Origin: Arthrobacter sp. StoSoilB5
GTDB taxonomy: Bacteria > Actinomycetota > Actinomycetes > Actinomycetales > Micrococcaceae
Reading direction: 5' to 3'
NCBI RefSeq assembly: GCF_019977235.1
Contig: NZ_AP024646.1
Location: forward strand, 4,898,001 to 4,962,000
Length of the DNA stretch: 64,000 nucleotides
Part shown: piece by piece, positions 26,703 through 34,591 of the stretch
How positions within the stretch are numbered: position 1 is the stretch's first letter
Layout: every line of letters begins with the position of its first letter
Made by a program: the position numbers and the translations under genes
The notes under the pieces: generated by a model
What the model saw: only the letters and a program-made list of their open reading frames with translations
Database searches by the model: none
What the model was told of the DNA's origin: nothing

Positions 26703-28241
26703 ATGCAAGACAACCTCTCCCCTGCCTCACCGCAGCCAGGCTCAACGCAGTCAGGTCCGGCAACGGCGCCGGCCCATGACAGCGAAGCCTGGCTGCAACC
26801 CATCCCCGAGTCCGACCGCACCCGCAAGGTCTCAGGCCAGTTCTGGATCTGGGCCGGTGCCAACCTGGCTCCTATCAACTGGGTTCTGGGCGCACTCGGA
26901 ATCCACCTTGGCCTCGGCTTCGCCGATACCGTGTTTGTCCTTGTCCTCGGCAACCTGATCGGCATGCTGCTGTTTGGCTGCTTCGTTCTCCTTGGCCAGA
27001 AGACCGGCGCCACAGGCATGGTGCTTGCCCGGGCCGCGTTCGGTCGTCGCGGCAACTATCTCCCCGCCGCCATCCAGGCTCTCCTGGTCATCGGTTGGTG
27101 CGCGGTCAATACGTGGATCATCCTGGACCTGGTCATGGCACTGTTCGGAACGTTGGGTTGGGTGGACCCCACCGCCCAGAACTACGCCTGGAAGATCGGC
27201 GTGGCCACCGTCATCATGTCCGCGCAGGTAGCCATCGCCTGGTTTGGCTACAAGGCAATCGCCGCTTTCGAAAAGTGGACCGTCCCACCCACCATCATCA
27301 TCCTGGCCGTCATGTCCGCAGTGGCGTGGTTCGGAATGAAGATTGACTGGGGCTATGCAGGTCCAGCTGGCAACATCCTTGAAGGATCCGAGCGGATCGC
27401 CGCGATGAGTGCGGTCATGACGGCCATCGGCATCGGTTGGGGCATCACATGGTTCACATACGCCGCGGACTATTCGCGTTTCGTCAGCACCTCGGTTCCC
27501 AAGCGCAAGGTGTACTTGGCGTCGGTACTTGGCCAGTTCATCCCGGTGGTCTGGCTCGGCGTCCTTGGCGCAAGCCTGGCGACAAACAGCGGCGAGATCG
27601 ACCCCGGCAAGCTGATCGTCCAGAACTTCGGAGTCCTTGCCCTTCCCGTCCTTCTCATGGTGTTGCACGGCCCCATCGCCACCAACATCTTGAACATCTA
27701 CACCTTCTCCGTGGCCACGCAGGCCCTGGACATCAACATTAACCGTCGTAAGCTCAACCTGTTCGTGGGCGTCTTCTCGCTGCTCGCCGTGGTGTTCTTC
27801 ATCTTCCAGGAGGACTTCGCCTCCGTACTGGATGCCTGGCTGATCGGGCTGGTGGCGTGGGTAGCAGCCTGGGGCGGCGTCATGCTGGTGCACTATTTCT
27901 GGCTGGAGAAGCGTTGGCCCGGCAAGGTGGACCGGCTCTTCGACGGCATCGGCACACGCCGACTCCCCGTGATCAACTGGGCCGGCATCGCCTCCCTGTT
28001 GGTTGGCATCTTCTGCACGTGGCTGTTCATGTACGGGCTGATACCCATCATGCAAGGCCCCATCGCCGTGGCACTTGGTGGCTGGGATCTCTCGTGGCTG
28101 GCAGGCGGACTTACCAGCGCGGCGGCCTACGCAATCCTCGGCCCACGGGCGCACCGGAAGTATGTCCTCGCGGACGAAAACCACGTCTCAGCATCGGCCG
28201 CATCAGCTACTCCCGTAGTTCCCGAAAGGACCACAGCATGA
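26703..28241 (+). CDS. NCS1-family permease for a purine, allantoin or other cyclic substrate
   Basis: A 512-residue protein with about twelve helices. WIWAGANLAPINWVLGALG and the AWFGYKAIAAFEKW stretch are characteristic of NCS1 (cytosine/allantoin/hydantoin) transporters. The ATG has a GGAGG ribosome site. The downstream deacetylase-like gene overlaps its stop by 4 bases (ATGA). With PucR, this argues for uptake and ring-opening of a purine-derived ureide. Hydantoin-type or creatinine-like substrates are alternatives, given the neighbouring creatine genes. The ends are polar. Confidence 0.85.
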   Translation: MQDNLSPASPQPGSTQSGPATAPAHDSEAWLQPIPESDRTRKVSGQFWIWAGANLAPINWVLGALGIHLGLGFADTVFVLVLGNLIGMLLFGCFVLLGQKTGATGMVLARAAFGRRGNYLPAAIQALLVIGWCAVNTWIILDLVMALFGTLGWVDPTAQNYAWKIGVATVIMSAQVAIAWFGYKAIAAFEKWTVPPTIIILAVMSAVAWFGMKIDWGYAGPAGNILEGSERIAAMSAVMTAIGIGWGITWFTYAADYSRFVSTSVPKRKVYLASVLGQFIPVVWLGVLGASLATNSGEIDPGKLIVQNFGVLALPVLLMVLHGPIATNILNIYTFSVATQALDININRRKLNLFVGVFSLLAVVFFIFQEDFASVLDAWLIGLVAWVAAWGGVMLVHYFWLEKRWPGKVDRLFDGIGTRRLPVINWAGIASLLVGIFCTWLFMYGLIPIMQGPIAVALGGWDLSWLAGGLTSAAAYAILGPRAHRKYVLADENHVSASAASATPVVPERTTA

Positions 28242-29185
28242 GCCAGCCCGCCTTCGCGGACTCCCTCCATCCCATCACTTGGCCAGAGGGTTTCAAAGCC
28301 GCCGCGTCCTTCACCTTTGACGTCGACGCCGAGTCCTGCACCATCGCCCACGATCCCTCCAGCACCCGGCGCATGTCCCTCATGAGCCACCAGTCGTATG
28401 GCCCAAAGATCGCAGTCCCGCGACTCCTCCAGATCCTGGATCGCCAGGACATCAAGGGAACGTTCTTCATCCCTGGCTTCACGGCGGAGAGCTACCCGGA
28501 CGTGGTGCGCCGGATCGCTGATGGTGGGCACGAAATCGCCCACCATGGCTACCTTCACGAGCCCATGCAGGGAATCGACGCCGCAACCGAAGCCAGTTAC
28601 CTGGACCGCGGTTTGGAGGCACTCGCCAACGTCGCCGGTGTTAGGCCCGTGGGCTACCGGGCTCCGTGGTGGGAGTTGAACTGGCAGTCGCCCGCGCTGC
28701 TCGCGGACCGCGGCTTCCTTTACGATTCAAGCCTGCTCGACGGCGACGCCCCCTACCGCATGTCAGTCGCCGAGGACGATCCCCGGGACATCGTGGAGAT
28801 TCCTGTGGACTGGGCGCTGGACGACTGGGAGCAGTACGCGTTCTATCCGGGCGTCACCGGCAGCGGGGTCATTGAAAGCCCGGCCAAGGCCTTGGAAATG
28901 TGGACGCTTGAGGCCCAGGCGCACCACGCCCAGGGCAGCTGCTTCGTCCTCACCAACCACCCATTCATCTCGGGCAGGCCGTCCAGGGCTGTCGCATTGG
29001 AGCAGCTGATCGAACGGGTCAAGGGCCTTGAGGGCATGTGGGTCACCACGCTTGCCGGGATCGCACAGCACACCAAGTCCACGGTGCAGGAAATCCATAC
29101 CCACGCCCGGATCGATGTCCCCTTGTTCCCTGGAGCGGGTGCAGCATTCCGCCCGGCCCAGGTGCGGGTACCCAGCCTCCAGTAA
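28238..29185 (+). CDS. PuuE-like polysaccharide-deacetylase-fold amidohydrolase
   Basis: A 315-residue CE4-fold protein. TFDVDAESC carries the catalytic Asp, and GHEIAHHGYLHEP the metal-binding His pair. GYRAPWWELN matches the third CE4 motif. It has no signal peptide, which argues against a cell-wall substrate. Cytosolic members of this branch include the metal-independent allantoinase PuuE and cyclic imide hydrolases. Translationally coupled to the NCS1 permease, so it probably opens the ring of the imported compound. The C-terminal 30 residues look nonessential. Substrate unresolved. Confidence 0.8.
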   Translation: MSQPAFADSLHPITWPEGFKAAASFTFDVDAESCTIAHDPSSTRRMSLMSHQSYGPKIAVPRLLQILDRQDIKGTFFIPGFTAESYPDVVRRIADGGHEIAHHGYLHEPMQGIDAATEASYLDRGLEALANVAGVRPVGYRAPWWELNWQSPALLADRGFLYDSSLLDGDAPYRMSVAEDDPRDIVEIPVDWALDDWEQYAFYPGVTGSGVIESPAKALEMWTLEAQAHHAQGSCFVLTNHPFISGRPSRAVALEQLIERVKGLEGMWVTTLAGIAQHTKSTVQEIHTHARIDVPLFPGAGAAFRPAQVRVPSLQ

Positions 29186-29197
29186 CCCCTCCGCCTC

Positions 29198-29260
29198 CGC
29201 CGAGATGGCATTAGATGACAATGTCCGAGCTTGGGATTGTCACCTAATGCCATCTCGGCG
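29198..29260. repeat. Long palindrome, copy 2 of the dispersed family; bidirectional terminator
   Basis: Arms at 29198-29222 and 29236-29260 match over 24 of 25 bases, loop of 13. The core GGCATTAGATGACAAT corresponds to GGCATTTGATGACAAT of the 11142 copy. It again lies between convergent genes, 12 bases after one and 2 bases before the other. Confidence 0.85.
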
Positions 29261-29262
29261 CA

Positions 29263-29754
29263 CTAGGACAGCCACACGCCGATAACCCACGTGCTCGCGG
29301 CGGCACAGGCGAGCCCGAACTCCACGAGAATCCCGATGCCAGTCGCCTTGAGCGCGGCACCGCTCGAGCGTACAGCAGTGCGGAAGTCACGGGTCCGCTG
29401 GACCTCGCTCAGCAAAAGTCCGACGGCGAACCCCACCACGAGCCCGACCACCGGAATCACGAACATTCCGACCACGCCGAGAAGTATCCCAATCACCACG
29501 GACCTGTTGGGAATCCCATGCTGCTTTAGCTTTCGCCCTGTGAGCACAGCACTGGCGGCCATTCCCGCCACCACGAACACCATGCCGATGGCGAAGACCA
29601 CCCAGCCCAGCGTTCCCGCGCCACCCCAAATGGCCCACGCAAGCAGGCTCGCACCAATAAGGATGCTTCCCGGAAGGACCGGGATGATGGTTCCGGCCAC
29701 GCCCACCGCAATCGCCATGCCGCACAGGATGGTCACAACGAGTTCGGCGTTCAT
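29263..29754 (-). CDS. DUF456-family membrane protein
   Basis: A 163-residue protein with four to five hydrophobic segments. The pattern AVGVAGTIIPVLPGSILIG and the glycine-rich GILLGVVGMFVIPVVGLVVGFAVGLLLSE match DUF456, whose members are small membrane proteins of unknown role with glycine-zipper repeats. I start at the ATG at 29754; the upstream ATG would add 22 residues with no ribosome site. It ends only 2 bases from the palindrome at 29198-29260, which serves as its terminator. Confidence 0.8.
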   Translation of the reverse strand: MNAELVVTILCGMAIAVGVAGTIIPVLPGSILIGASLLAWAIWGGAGTLGWVVFAIGMVFVVAGMAASAVLTGRKLKQHGIPNRSVVIGILLGVVGMFVIPVVGLVVGFAVGLLLSEVQRTRDFRTAVRSSGAALKATGIGILVEFGLACAAASTWVIGVWLS

Positions 29755-29899
29755 GGCCCCAAGTCTATGGGCCGTGAACGCTACCCATCGAAGAAATGGC
29801 TTTACCGGCGCAGGGATCACGTTGGTAACGGACGCGCGGCTACTGGACGGGCCAGGAAATCCGGATCGCCGTTAGACCAGAACGACGGCGAACCCAAGA

Positions 29900-29940
29900 A
29901 CGACGGCGACGCTCCCCAGCACGGGAGGCGTCGCCGTCGT
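29900..29940 (-). terminator. Terminator of the malic enzyme gene
   Basis: ACGACGGCGACGCTCCC (29900-29916) pairs with GGGAGGCGTCGCCGTCGT (29923-29940) with one bulged base and a 6-base loop. It begins 20 bases after the malic enzyme stop codon on the minus strand. Confidence 0.75.
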
Positions 29941-29960
29941 CGGTCTTGCGTGAGTAACCG

Positions 29961-31151
29961 CTACTCGGTCACTGCTGCGGCAACAGCCGCGGTGACTGCC
30001 GGTGCCACGCGGGCGTCCAGCGGGCTCGGCACAATGTAGTCGGCGGAGAGGTCTTCCTCGGCCAGTTCAGCGATGGCGCGGGCGGCGGCGATCTTCATGG
30101 CGGGCGTGATGCGGCGGGCGCCGGCATCCAGTGCGCCGCGGAAGATGCCCGGGAAGGCCAGCACGTTGTTGATCTGGTTCGGGAAGTCGCTGCGCCCGGT
30201 GGCGACAACCGCCGCGTACTTCTGGGCAACCTCGGGGAGAACTTCCGGGTCCGGGTTGGACAGGGCGAACACGATCGACTGATCGTTCATGAGCTTCAGG
30301 TGCTCTTCGTCCAGCTTGGAGGAGGAGACGCCCACGAAGACATCGGCGCCGGTCAGCCCCTCGCCCGGACCACCTGTGACGCCGCGGGGGTTGGTGCGCT
30401 GGGCCATGCGGGCCTTGACGCTGCCAGGATCGGCCACAAGATCAGCGCGCTCAGCGTTGACTACACCCTTGGAGTCGAGCAGGATGACGTCCTTGATGCC
30501 AACAGCAAGAAGAATCTCGGCGATAGCAATGCCGGCGGCACCTGCGCCCGAGACAACAACCTTCAGGCCTTCGAGCTCGCGCTTGGTCACCTTGGCAGCG
30601 TTGGTCAGGGCAGCGAGAACCACGACCGCCGTGCCGTGCTGGTCATCGTGCATGACGGGGCAGTCGAGGGCTTCGATGAGGCGCTCTTCGAGTTCGAAGC
30701 AGCGGGGAGCGGAGATGTCCTCGAGGTTCACCGCACCAAAGCTCGGGCGGAGGCGGACCAGGGTTTCGATGATCTCGTCCACGTTGGTGGTGTTGAGCAC
30801 CAGCGGAATGGAGTCGAGGTCGCCGAAGGACTTGAACAGGGCGGACTTGCCTTCCATGACCGGGAGGGAAGCGCTGGGGCCAATGTTGCCCAGGCCCAGG
30901 ACGGCGGTGCCGTCGCTAACCACAACAACCAGGCGCTCAGCCCAGGTGTGCGTGCGGGCAAGTTCGGGGTTTGCATGGATGGCGCGGCTGACCTGGGCGA
31001 CGCCCGGGGTGTACGCGATCGAAAGGTCACGCTTGTTGTTCAGGGGAACGGTGCTGGAAATCGTCAGCTTGCCGCCCTCGTGGGCCGCGAAGATCTCTTC
31101 TTCGCTCAGTACCAATGCGTCGTTGTCAGTAGCGATTGTCTCAATGGACAC
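29961..31151 (-). CDS. NAD(P)-dependent malic enzyme
   Basis: A 396-residue short bacterial malic enzyme: malate to pyruvate and CO2. SIAYTPGVAQVSRAI supplies the catalytic Tyr, FGAVNLEDISAPRCFELEE the metal-binding Glu-Asp, and HDDQHGTAVV the third metal ligand. GAGAAGIAIAEIL is the dinucleotide motif. The length fits the short NAD-type rather than the MaeB fusion form. The GTG start has GAGGAG upstream. Housekeeping anaplerotic role; it may help process pyruvate from the sarcosine route, though linkage is only positional. Confidence 0.92.
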   Translation of the reverse strand: MSIETIATDNDALVLSEEEIFAAHEGGKLTISSTVPLNNKRDLSIAYTPGVAQVSRAIHANPELARTHTWAERLVVVVSDGTAVLGLGNIGPSASLPVMEGKSALFKSFGDLDSIPLVLNTTNVDEIIETLVRLRPSFGAVNLEDISAPRCFELEERLIEALDCPVMHDDQHGTAVVVLAALTNAAKVTKRELEGLKVVVSGAGAAGIAIAEILLAVGIKDVILLDSKGVVNAERADLVADPGSVKARMAQRTNPRGVTGGPGEGLTGADVFVGVSSSKLDEEHLKLMNDQSIVFALSNPDPEVLPEVAQKYAAVVATGRSDFPNQINNVLAFPGIFRGALDAGARRITPAMKIAAARAIAELAEEDLSADYIVPSPLDARVAPAVTAAVAAAVTE

Positions 31152-31432
31152 GTCTTTGTCTCCTCAGGCTAGCCGTGGACCCACGGCATGGTTCGGGCAG
31201 GAACAGAACTGCTGGTTCGGACCAAGGGTGGCTGGCCCGGAAGGTGCATCTGCAGGTATGGGCTGCTAGCCGCTTCGGTATTTCCAGCGTAGGGAAGCGC
31301 CAAGGGTACAAGATTCAATACCAACAGAGACGATTCGAGAGTAAAACGTTTATGCAGATCCAAAAGTGACCCAGCTCACGCAAAAAACCGCATTCTTAGG
31401 GGTGGGTGGTCTAGACCGGAAGACCCATATCG

Positions 31433-32041
31433 TCATTCCCCGGTCAGCAGGCTGCACGCCTTCTTGAGGTCCTTTTCGGCTTCAAAGAGGGACAATCGAC
31501 GACACCGGACGGCCTGGACCAGACCACTGACCAAATGCAACAGAATCCTGGCTTTCGGGGCGTCGTTGCCTGGCTCCTTACTCAAGGAACCCACGACTTC
31601 TTCGGACAAGGCATCAATTTCCCGCAGCAGCTGGGCAGTATCGCTATCCTTGCCGGCTGGCCTGATGAGGCAGTGCTCCACCCCGGGCTGCATGACCCGC
31701 AGGTGGAAGATCTCCATCATCAAACCTGACAACGCATGGCCCTTGCCCTTCCTCTGGCGCACGCCATCGCGAAGCTCGCGCAACTGCTGCCGGTAGACGG
31801 CCAACATAAGGTGCGCCGTGGACGGAAAGTAGCGGTAAAGGGTGCCCAACGGAACGTCCGCTTTCGCGGCAACGTCCGACAAACTCAAGGTGTCGAATTG
31901 ACGTTGCGCAAAGCCCGAGGCCGTCTTCAGGATGCGGGCATAGCGCAAAAGCTGCCGCGGGGTGGTCGGTGCGGCAGCCATACGGGGCAACCCCGTCGTC
32001 AGATCAAGGGAGTACGGTTCCAGGGAATACGGTTCGGGCAT
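31433..32041 (-). CDS. TetR-family transcriptional regulator
   Basis: About 202 residues. HTH at about residues 45-75: LSLSDVAAKADVPLGTLYRYFPSTAHLM. The C-terminal domain resembles the KstR2/TetR type. The N-terminus has a small EPYSLEPYSL duplication before the HTH. I start at the ATG at 32041; longer starts have no support. It is divergent from the FG-GAP cluster with 208 bases between starts, so it may control it. Confidence 0.83.
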   Translation of the reverse strand: MPEPYSLEPYSLDLTTGLPRMAAAPTTPRQLLRYARILKTASGFAQRQFDTLSLSDVAAKADVPLGTLYRYFPSTAHLMLAVYRQQLRELRDGVRQRKGKGHALSGLMMEIFHLRVMQPGVEHCLIRPAGKDSDTAQLLREIDALSEEVVGSLSKEPGNDAPKARILLHLVSGLVQAVRCRRLSLFEAEKDLKKACSLLTGE

Positions 32042-32249
32042 TTCCGGCGATCTCTTGGCAGGCTGGCAAGGAAACGGCCGGCTCAGGTCACAGGACCCGC
32101 GGCAGGCCGATCGCATCAATGATACGGGAGCAAAATGACCGTTTCCTGAGAGTGCCCTGTCTAACGCGTCCCATGCCGCTCCCGGGAAACCGCGAGCGCC
32201 ACACATACACTGCAGGAAGATTTGGGTGCGCTACGGGAGGAAGACCAGC

Positions 32250-33377
32250 ATGGGGAATTTTCGACGTCGGATGGCAGCAGCGCTGCTGACCGCCGCTGTG
32301 GGGGCCGTGGCACTTAGTCCTCTGCCGGCGTCGGGCGCGTCCAGCAGCGGTCCGGACCCCATAGTCAACGGCGAAGCGTTCGTAGGCAAGACGTTGACAA
32401 CCGAAATCGGCCCATACACCTTCTATGGCTGCGGCGGCGGCAAGGGCCCAGACTTCACTGTCTACTGGACAAGGGACGGCTTCCTGGTGGCCGGTGAAAC
32501 CGGACGCAACTACGTCCTGGAACAGGACGACACGGGCGCACGGATGGCCGTGCACCTGACCGCCAGCAAGACTGCCTGCGGGGGTGAAACCCTCCACAGC
32601 GATGAGACCGGGCCCGTCGCCGCGCCCAACCGGGCCAACGGATTCACGGGCCGCAGCTTCGAACTCCTGACGCGCGGCAGTGACGGATCATTGATGCTTT
32701 ACGGTCGGTCAGGCGCCGGGTGGGACGCCGCCCGCACCGTGGGCTGGGGATGGAACGTCTTCAACCTCATCCTCTCCCCTGGCGACTTCACCGGTGATGG
32801 CAAGGGTGACGTGATCGCACGCGATGCCGCAGGGACGCTGTATCTCTACGCCGGCGACGGAACGGGTGGCTGGAAACCGGCCCAGACCATCGGCAAAGGC
32901 TGGAACATTTTCGACTCAATCGTCAGCCCGGGCGACTTCAACGGGGACGGCAACAACGACATCCTGGCCAGGGAACCCGGGGGCGCCCTCTATTTGTACC
33001 CGGGAAATGGTTCCGGAGGCTGGTTGGCGAGGACCGCCGTCGGGCAGGGCTGGCAGGTGATGGACGCCTTGCTGACGCCCGGCGATTTCAACGGCGACGG
33101 CAAGGTGGACGTGCTGGCCCGAGACCGCAGCGGCTACCTGTATTTCTACGGCGGCAATGGGGCGGGCGGCTGGACGCGGTCGTGGCTCATCGGTGTCGGC
33201 TGGAATGCACTCAAAACCGCCGGTGCCGCTGGTGACTTCGACAAGGATGGCTTCCAGGACGTATACGGCGTGGACCAACAGGGCCGGCTGGTGATCTATT
33301 ACAGTGATGGCCGGACCGGATGGCGCACGACGGAAACCGTAGGCAGTGGCTGGGGCGGGTTCACAGCAATCTTCTAG
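32250..33377 (+). CDS. Secreted FG-GAP/VCBS-repeat protein, cluster member 1
   Basis: A 375-residue protein: signal peptide (residues 1-30, RRRMAAALLTAAVGAVAL, cut after an Ala-Ser-Gly-Ala region), an N-terminal beta domain to about 130 with two Cys (YGCGGGKG and KTACGGE), a linker NRANGFTGR, then four DxDxDG calcium loops of the SPGDFNGDGNNDILARD type spaced about 47 residues. It ends in GWGGFTAIF. The fold should be a beta-propeller or tachylectin-like blade array. Function unknown; surface or secreted binding is likely. GGGAGGAAG precedes the ATG. Confidence 0.82.
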   Translation: MGNFRRRMAAALLTAAVGAVALSPLPASGASSSGPDPIVNGEAFVGKTLTTEIGPYTFYGCGGGKGPDFTVYWTRDGFLVAGETGRNYVLEQDDTGARMAVHLTASKTACGGETLHSDETGPVAAPNRANGFTGRSFELLTRGSDGSLMLYGRSGAGWDAARTVGWGWNVFNLILSPGDFTGDGKGDVIARDAAGTLYLYAGDGTGGWKPAQTIGKGWNIFDSIVSPGDFNGDGNNDILAREPGGALYLYPGNGSGGWLARTAVGQGWQVMDALLTPGDFNGDGKVDVLARDRSGYLYFYGGNGAGGWTRSWLIGVGWNALKTAGAAGDFDKDGFQDVYGVDQQGRLVIYYSDGRTGWRTTETVGSGWGGFTAIF

Positions 33378-33427
33378 CAGAGTCCCAGCCGCGGTAGAAT
33401 TGGCTGCATAAGTCTGGGGAGGACATC

Positions 33428-34576
33428 ATGAACGCACCAACACGCCCTACGTCAGGTGTGCGCCGAGTGGTGGCTGGCATAGCAGCGGCAGTCATTGCCG
33501 CAATAGCTTTCGCGCCTGCGCCCGCCATGGCAACCATGGATCCCTCGAATCCGGTGATTCATGGTGCGCCGTTTGTTGGCTCAACGCTCACGCTTGAGAT
33601 CGATCCTGCTTCCTACCGTGGCTGCGGCGCGGCGGCAGGCCCGGACTACCAGATCTACTGGACCCGCGACGGTGTTCGAGCCGAGGACCACTGGGCTTGG
33701 TGGACGTACACGCTCGATGAATCAGATCGCGGCAAGACCATCGCTGCCCATGTCGCTGCCAGCCAAAACGGGTGTGAGCCGCAGGAAGTCTCCAGCGAAG
33801 AAACAGCGCCGATCTCAGCGTCCAACAGGGCCAACGGCTTCACCGGTCGGGGCGCCTATGAGATGCTGGCCCGGCGCACGGACGGCACCCTCATGATGTA
33901 TCCCCGCGTCAACAACACGTGGGAAAACGCCCGGACAGTGGGGCCGGGCTGGAACGGGTTCAGCACGGTCCTCTCCCCAGGCGACTTCAACGGCGACGGC
34001 ACCAACGACATCCTTGCGAAGGACTCCTCCGGAAGGCTTTTCCTTTATGCGGGTACTGGGGACGGCGGCTTCCTCGCCGGACGCCAAGTGGGCAGCGGAT
34101 GGAACGGCTTTACGTCGATCGTTTCTCCCGGCGACTTCAACGGCGACGGCAATAACGACATCCTGGCCCGTGATTCCGGCGGCCTCCTTTATCTCTACCC
34201 CGGCAACGGCAGCGGCGGCTGGCTGAACCGTTCATTGGTTGGCAGTGGTTGGAACGTGGTCAACCAAATCATCACGCCGGGCGACTTCGACGGCGACTAC
34301 AACGTGGACATCCTTGCCCGGGACTCCGCCGGCAGCCTGCGCCTGTACAAGGGCAACGGCAGCGGTGGCTGGAACGGAATGACCGTAGTGGGACAGGGCT
34401 GGGGCGCGATGACCACCATCGGCGCCGCCGGCGACATCGACGCCAACGGCAATGTGGACGTCTATGCAGTGGACAGCTCCGGCCAGTTGCTCGCCTATTA
34501 CGGCGACGGCGACGGCGGCTGGAACGGTGCCGGTGCCATCGGCTGGGGCTGGGGCGGGTTTAACGCAGTCTTCTAG
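33428..34576 (+). CDS. Secreted FG-GAP/VCBS-repeat protein, cluster member 2
   Basis: A 382-residue protein and close paralogue of member 1: signal peptide to about residue 35, N-terminal domain with YRGCGAAAG, the same NRANGFTGRG linker, and four calcium loops (SPGDFNGDGTND, SPGDFNGDGNND, TPGDFDGDYNVD, AAGDIDANGNVD). The last loop lacks one acidic position, as in other members. Ends GWGWGGFNAVF. It starts 50 bases after member 1, with GGGGAGGA before the ATG. Confidence 0.82.
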   Translation: MNAPTRPTSGVRRVVAGIAAAVIAAIAFAPAPAMATMDPSNPVIHGAPFVGSTLTLEIDPASYRGCGAAAGPDYQIYWTRDGVRAEDHWAWWTYTLDESDRGKTIAAHVAASQNGCEPQEVSSEETAPISASNRANGFTGRGAYEMLARRTDGTLMMYPRVNNTWENARTVGPGWNGFSTVLSPGDFNGDGTNDILAKDSSGRLFLYAGTGDGGFLAGRQVGSGWNGFTSIVSPGDFNGDGNNDILARDSGGLLYLYPGNGSGGWLNRSLVGSGWNVVNQIITPGDFDGDYNVDILARDSAGSLRLYKGNGSGGWNGMTVVGQGWGAMTTIGAAGDIDANGNVDVYAVDSSGQLLAYYGDGDGGWNGAGAIGWGWGGFNAVF

Positions 34577-34591
34577 GGATTGGGGGATACC

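Noticed and set aside
26832..28184. 450-codon minus-strand ORF opposite the NCS1 permease
   Set aside because: Antisense shadow of a membrane protein gene; composition (His, Asp, Gly-rich) is typical of such shadows.
28238..29185. Secreted chitin or peptidoglycan deacetylase
   Set aside because: No signal peptide or membrane anchor, and it is coupled to a small-molecule permease.
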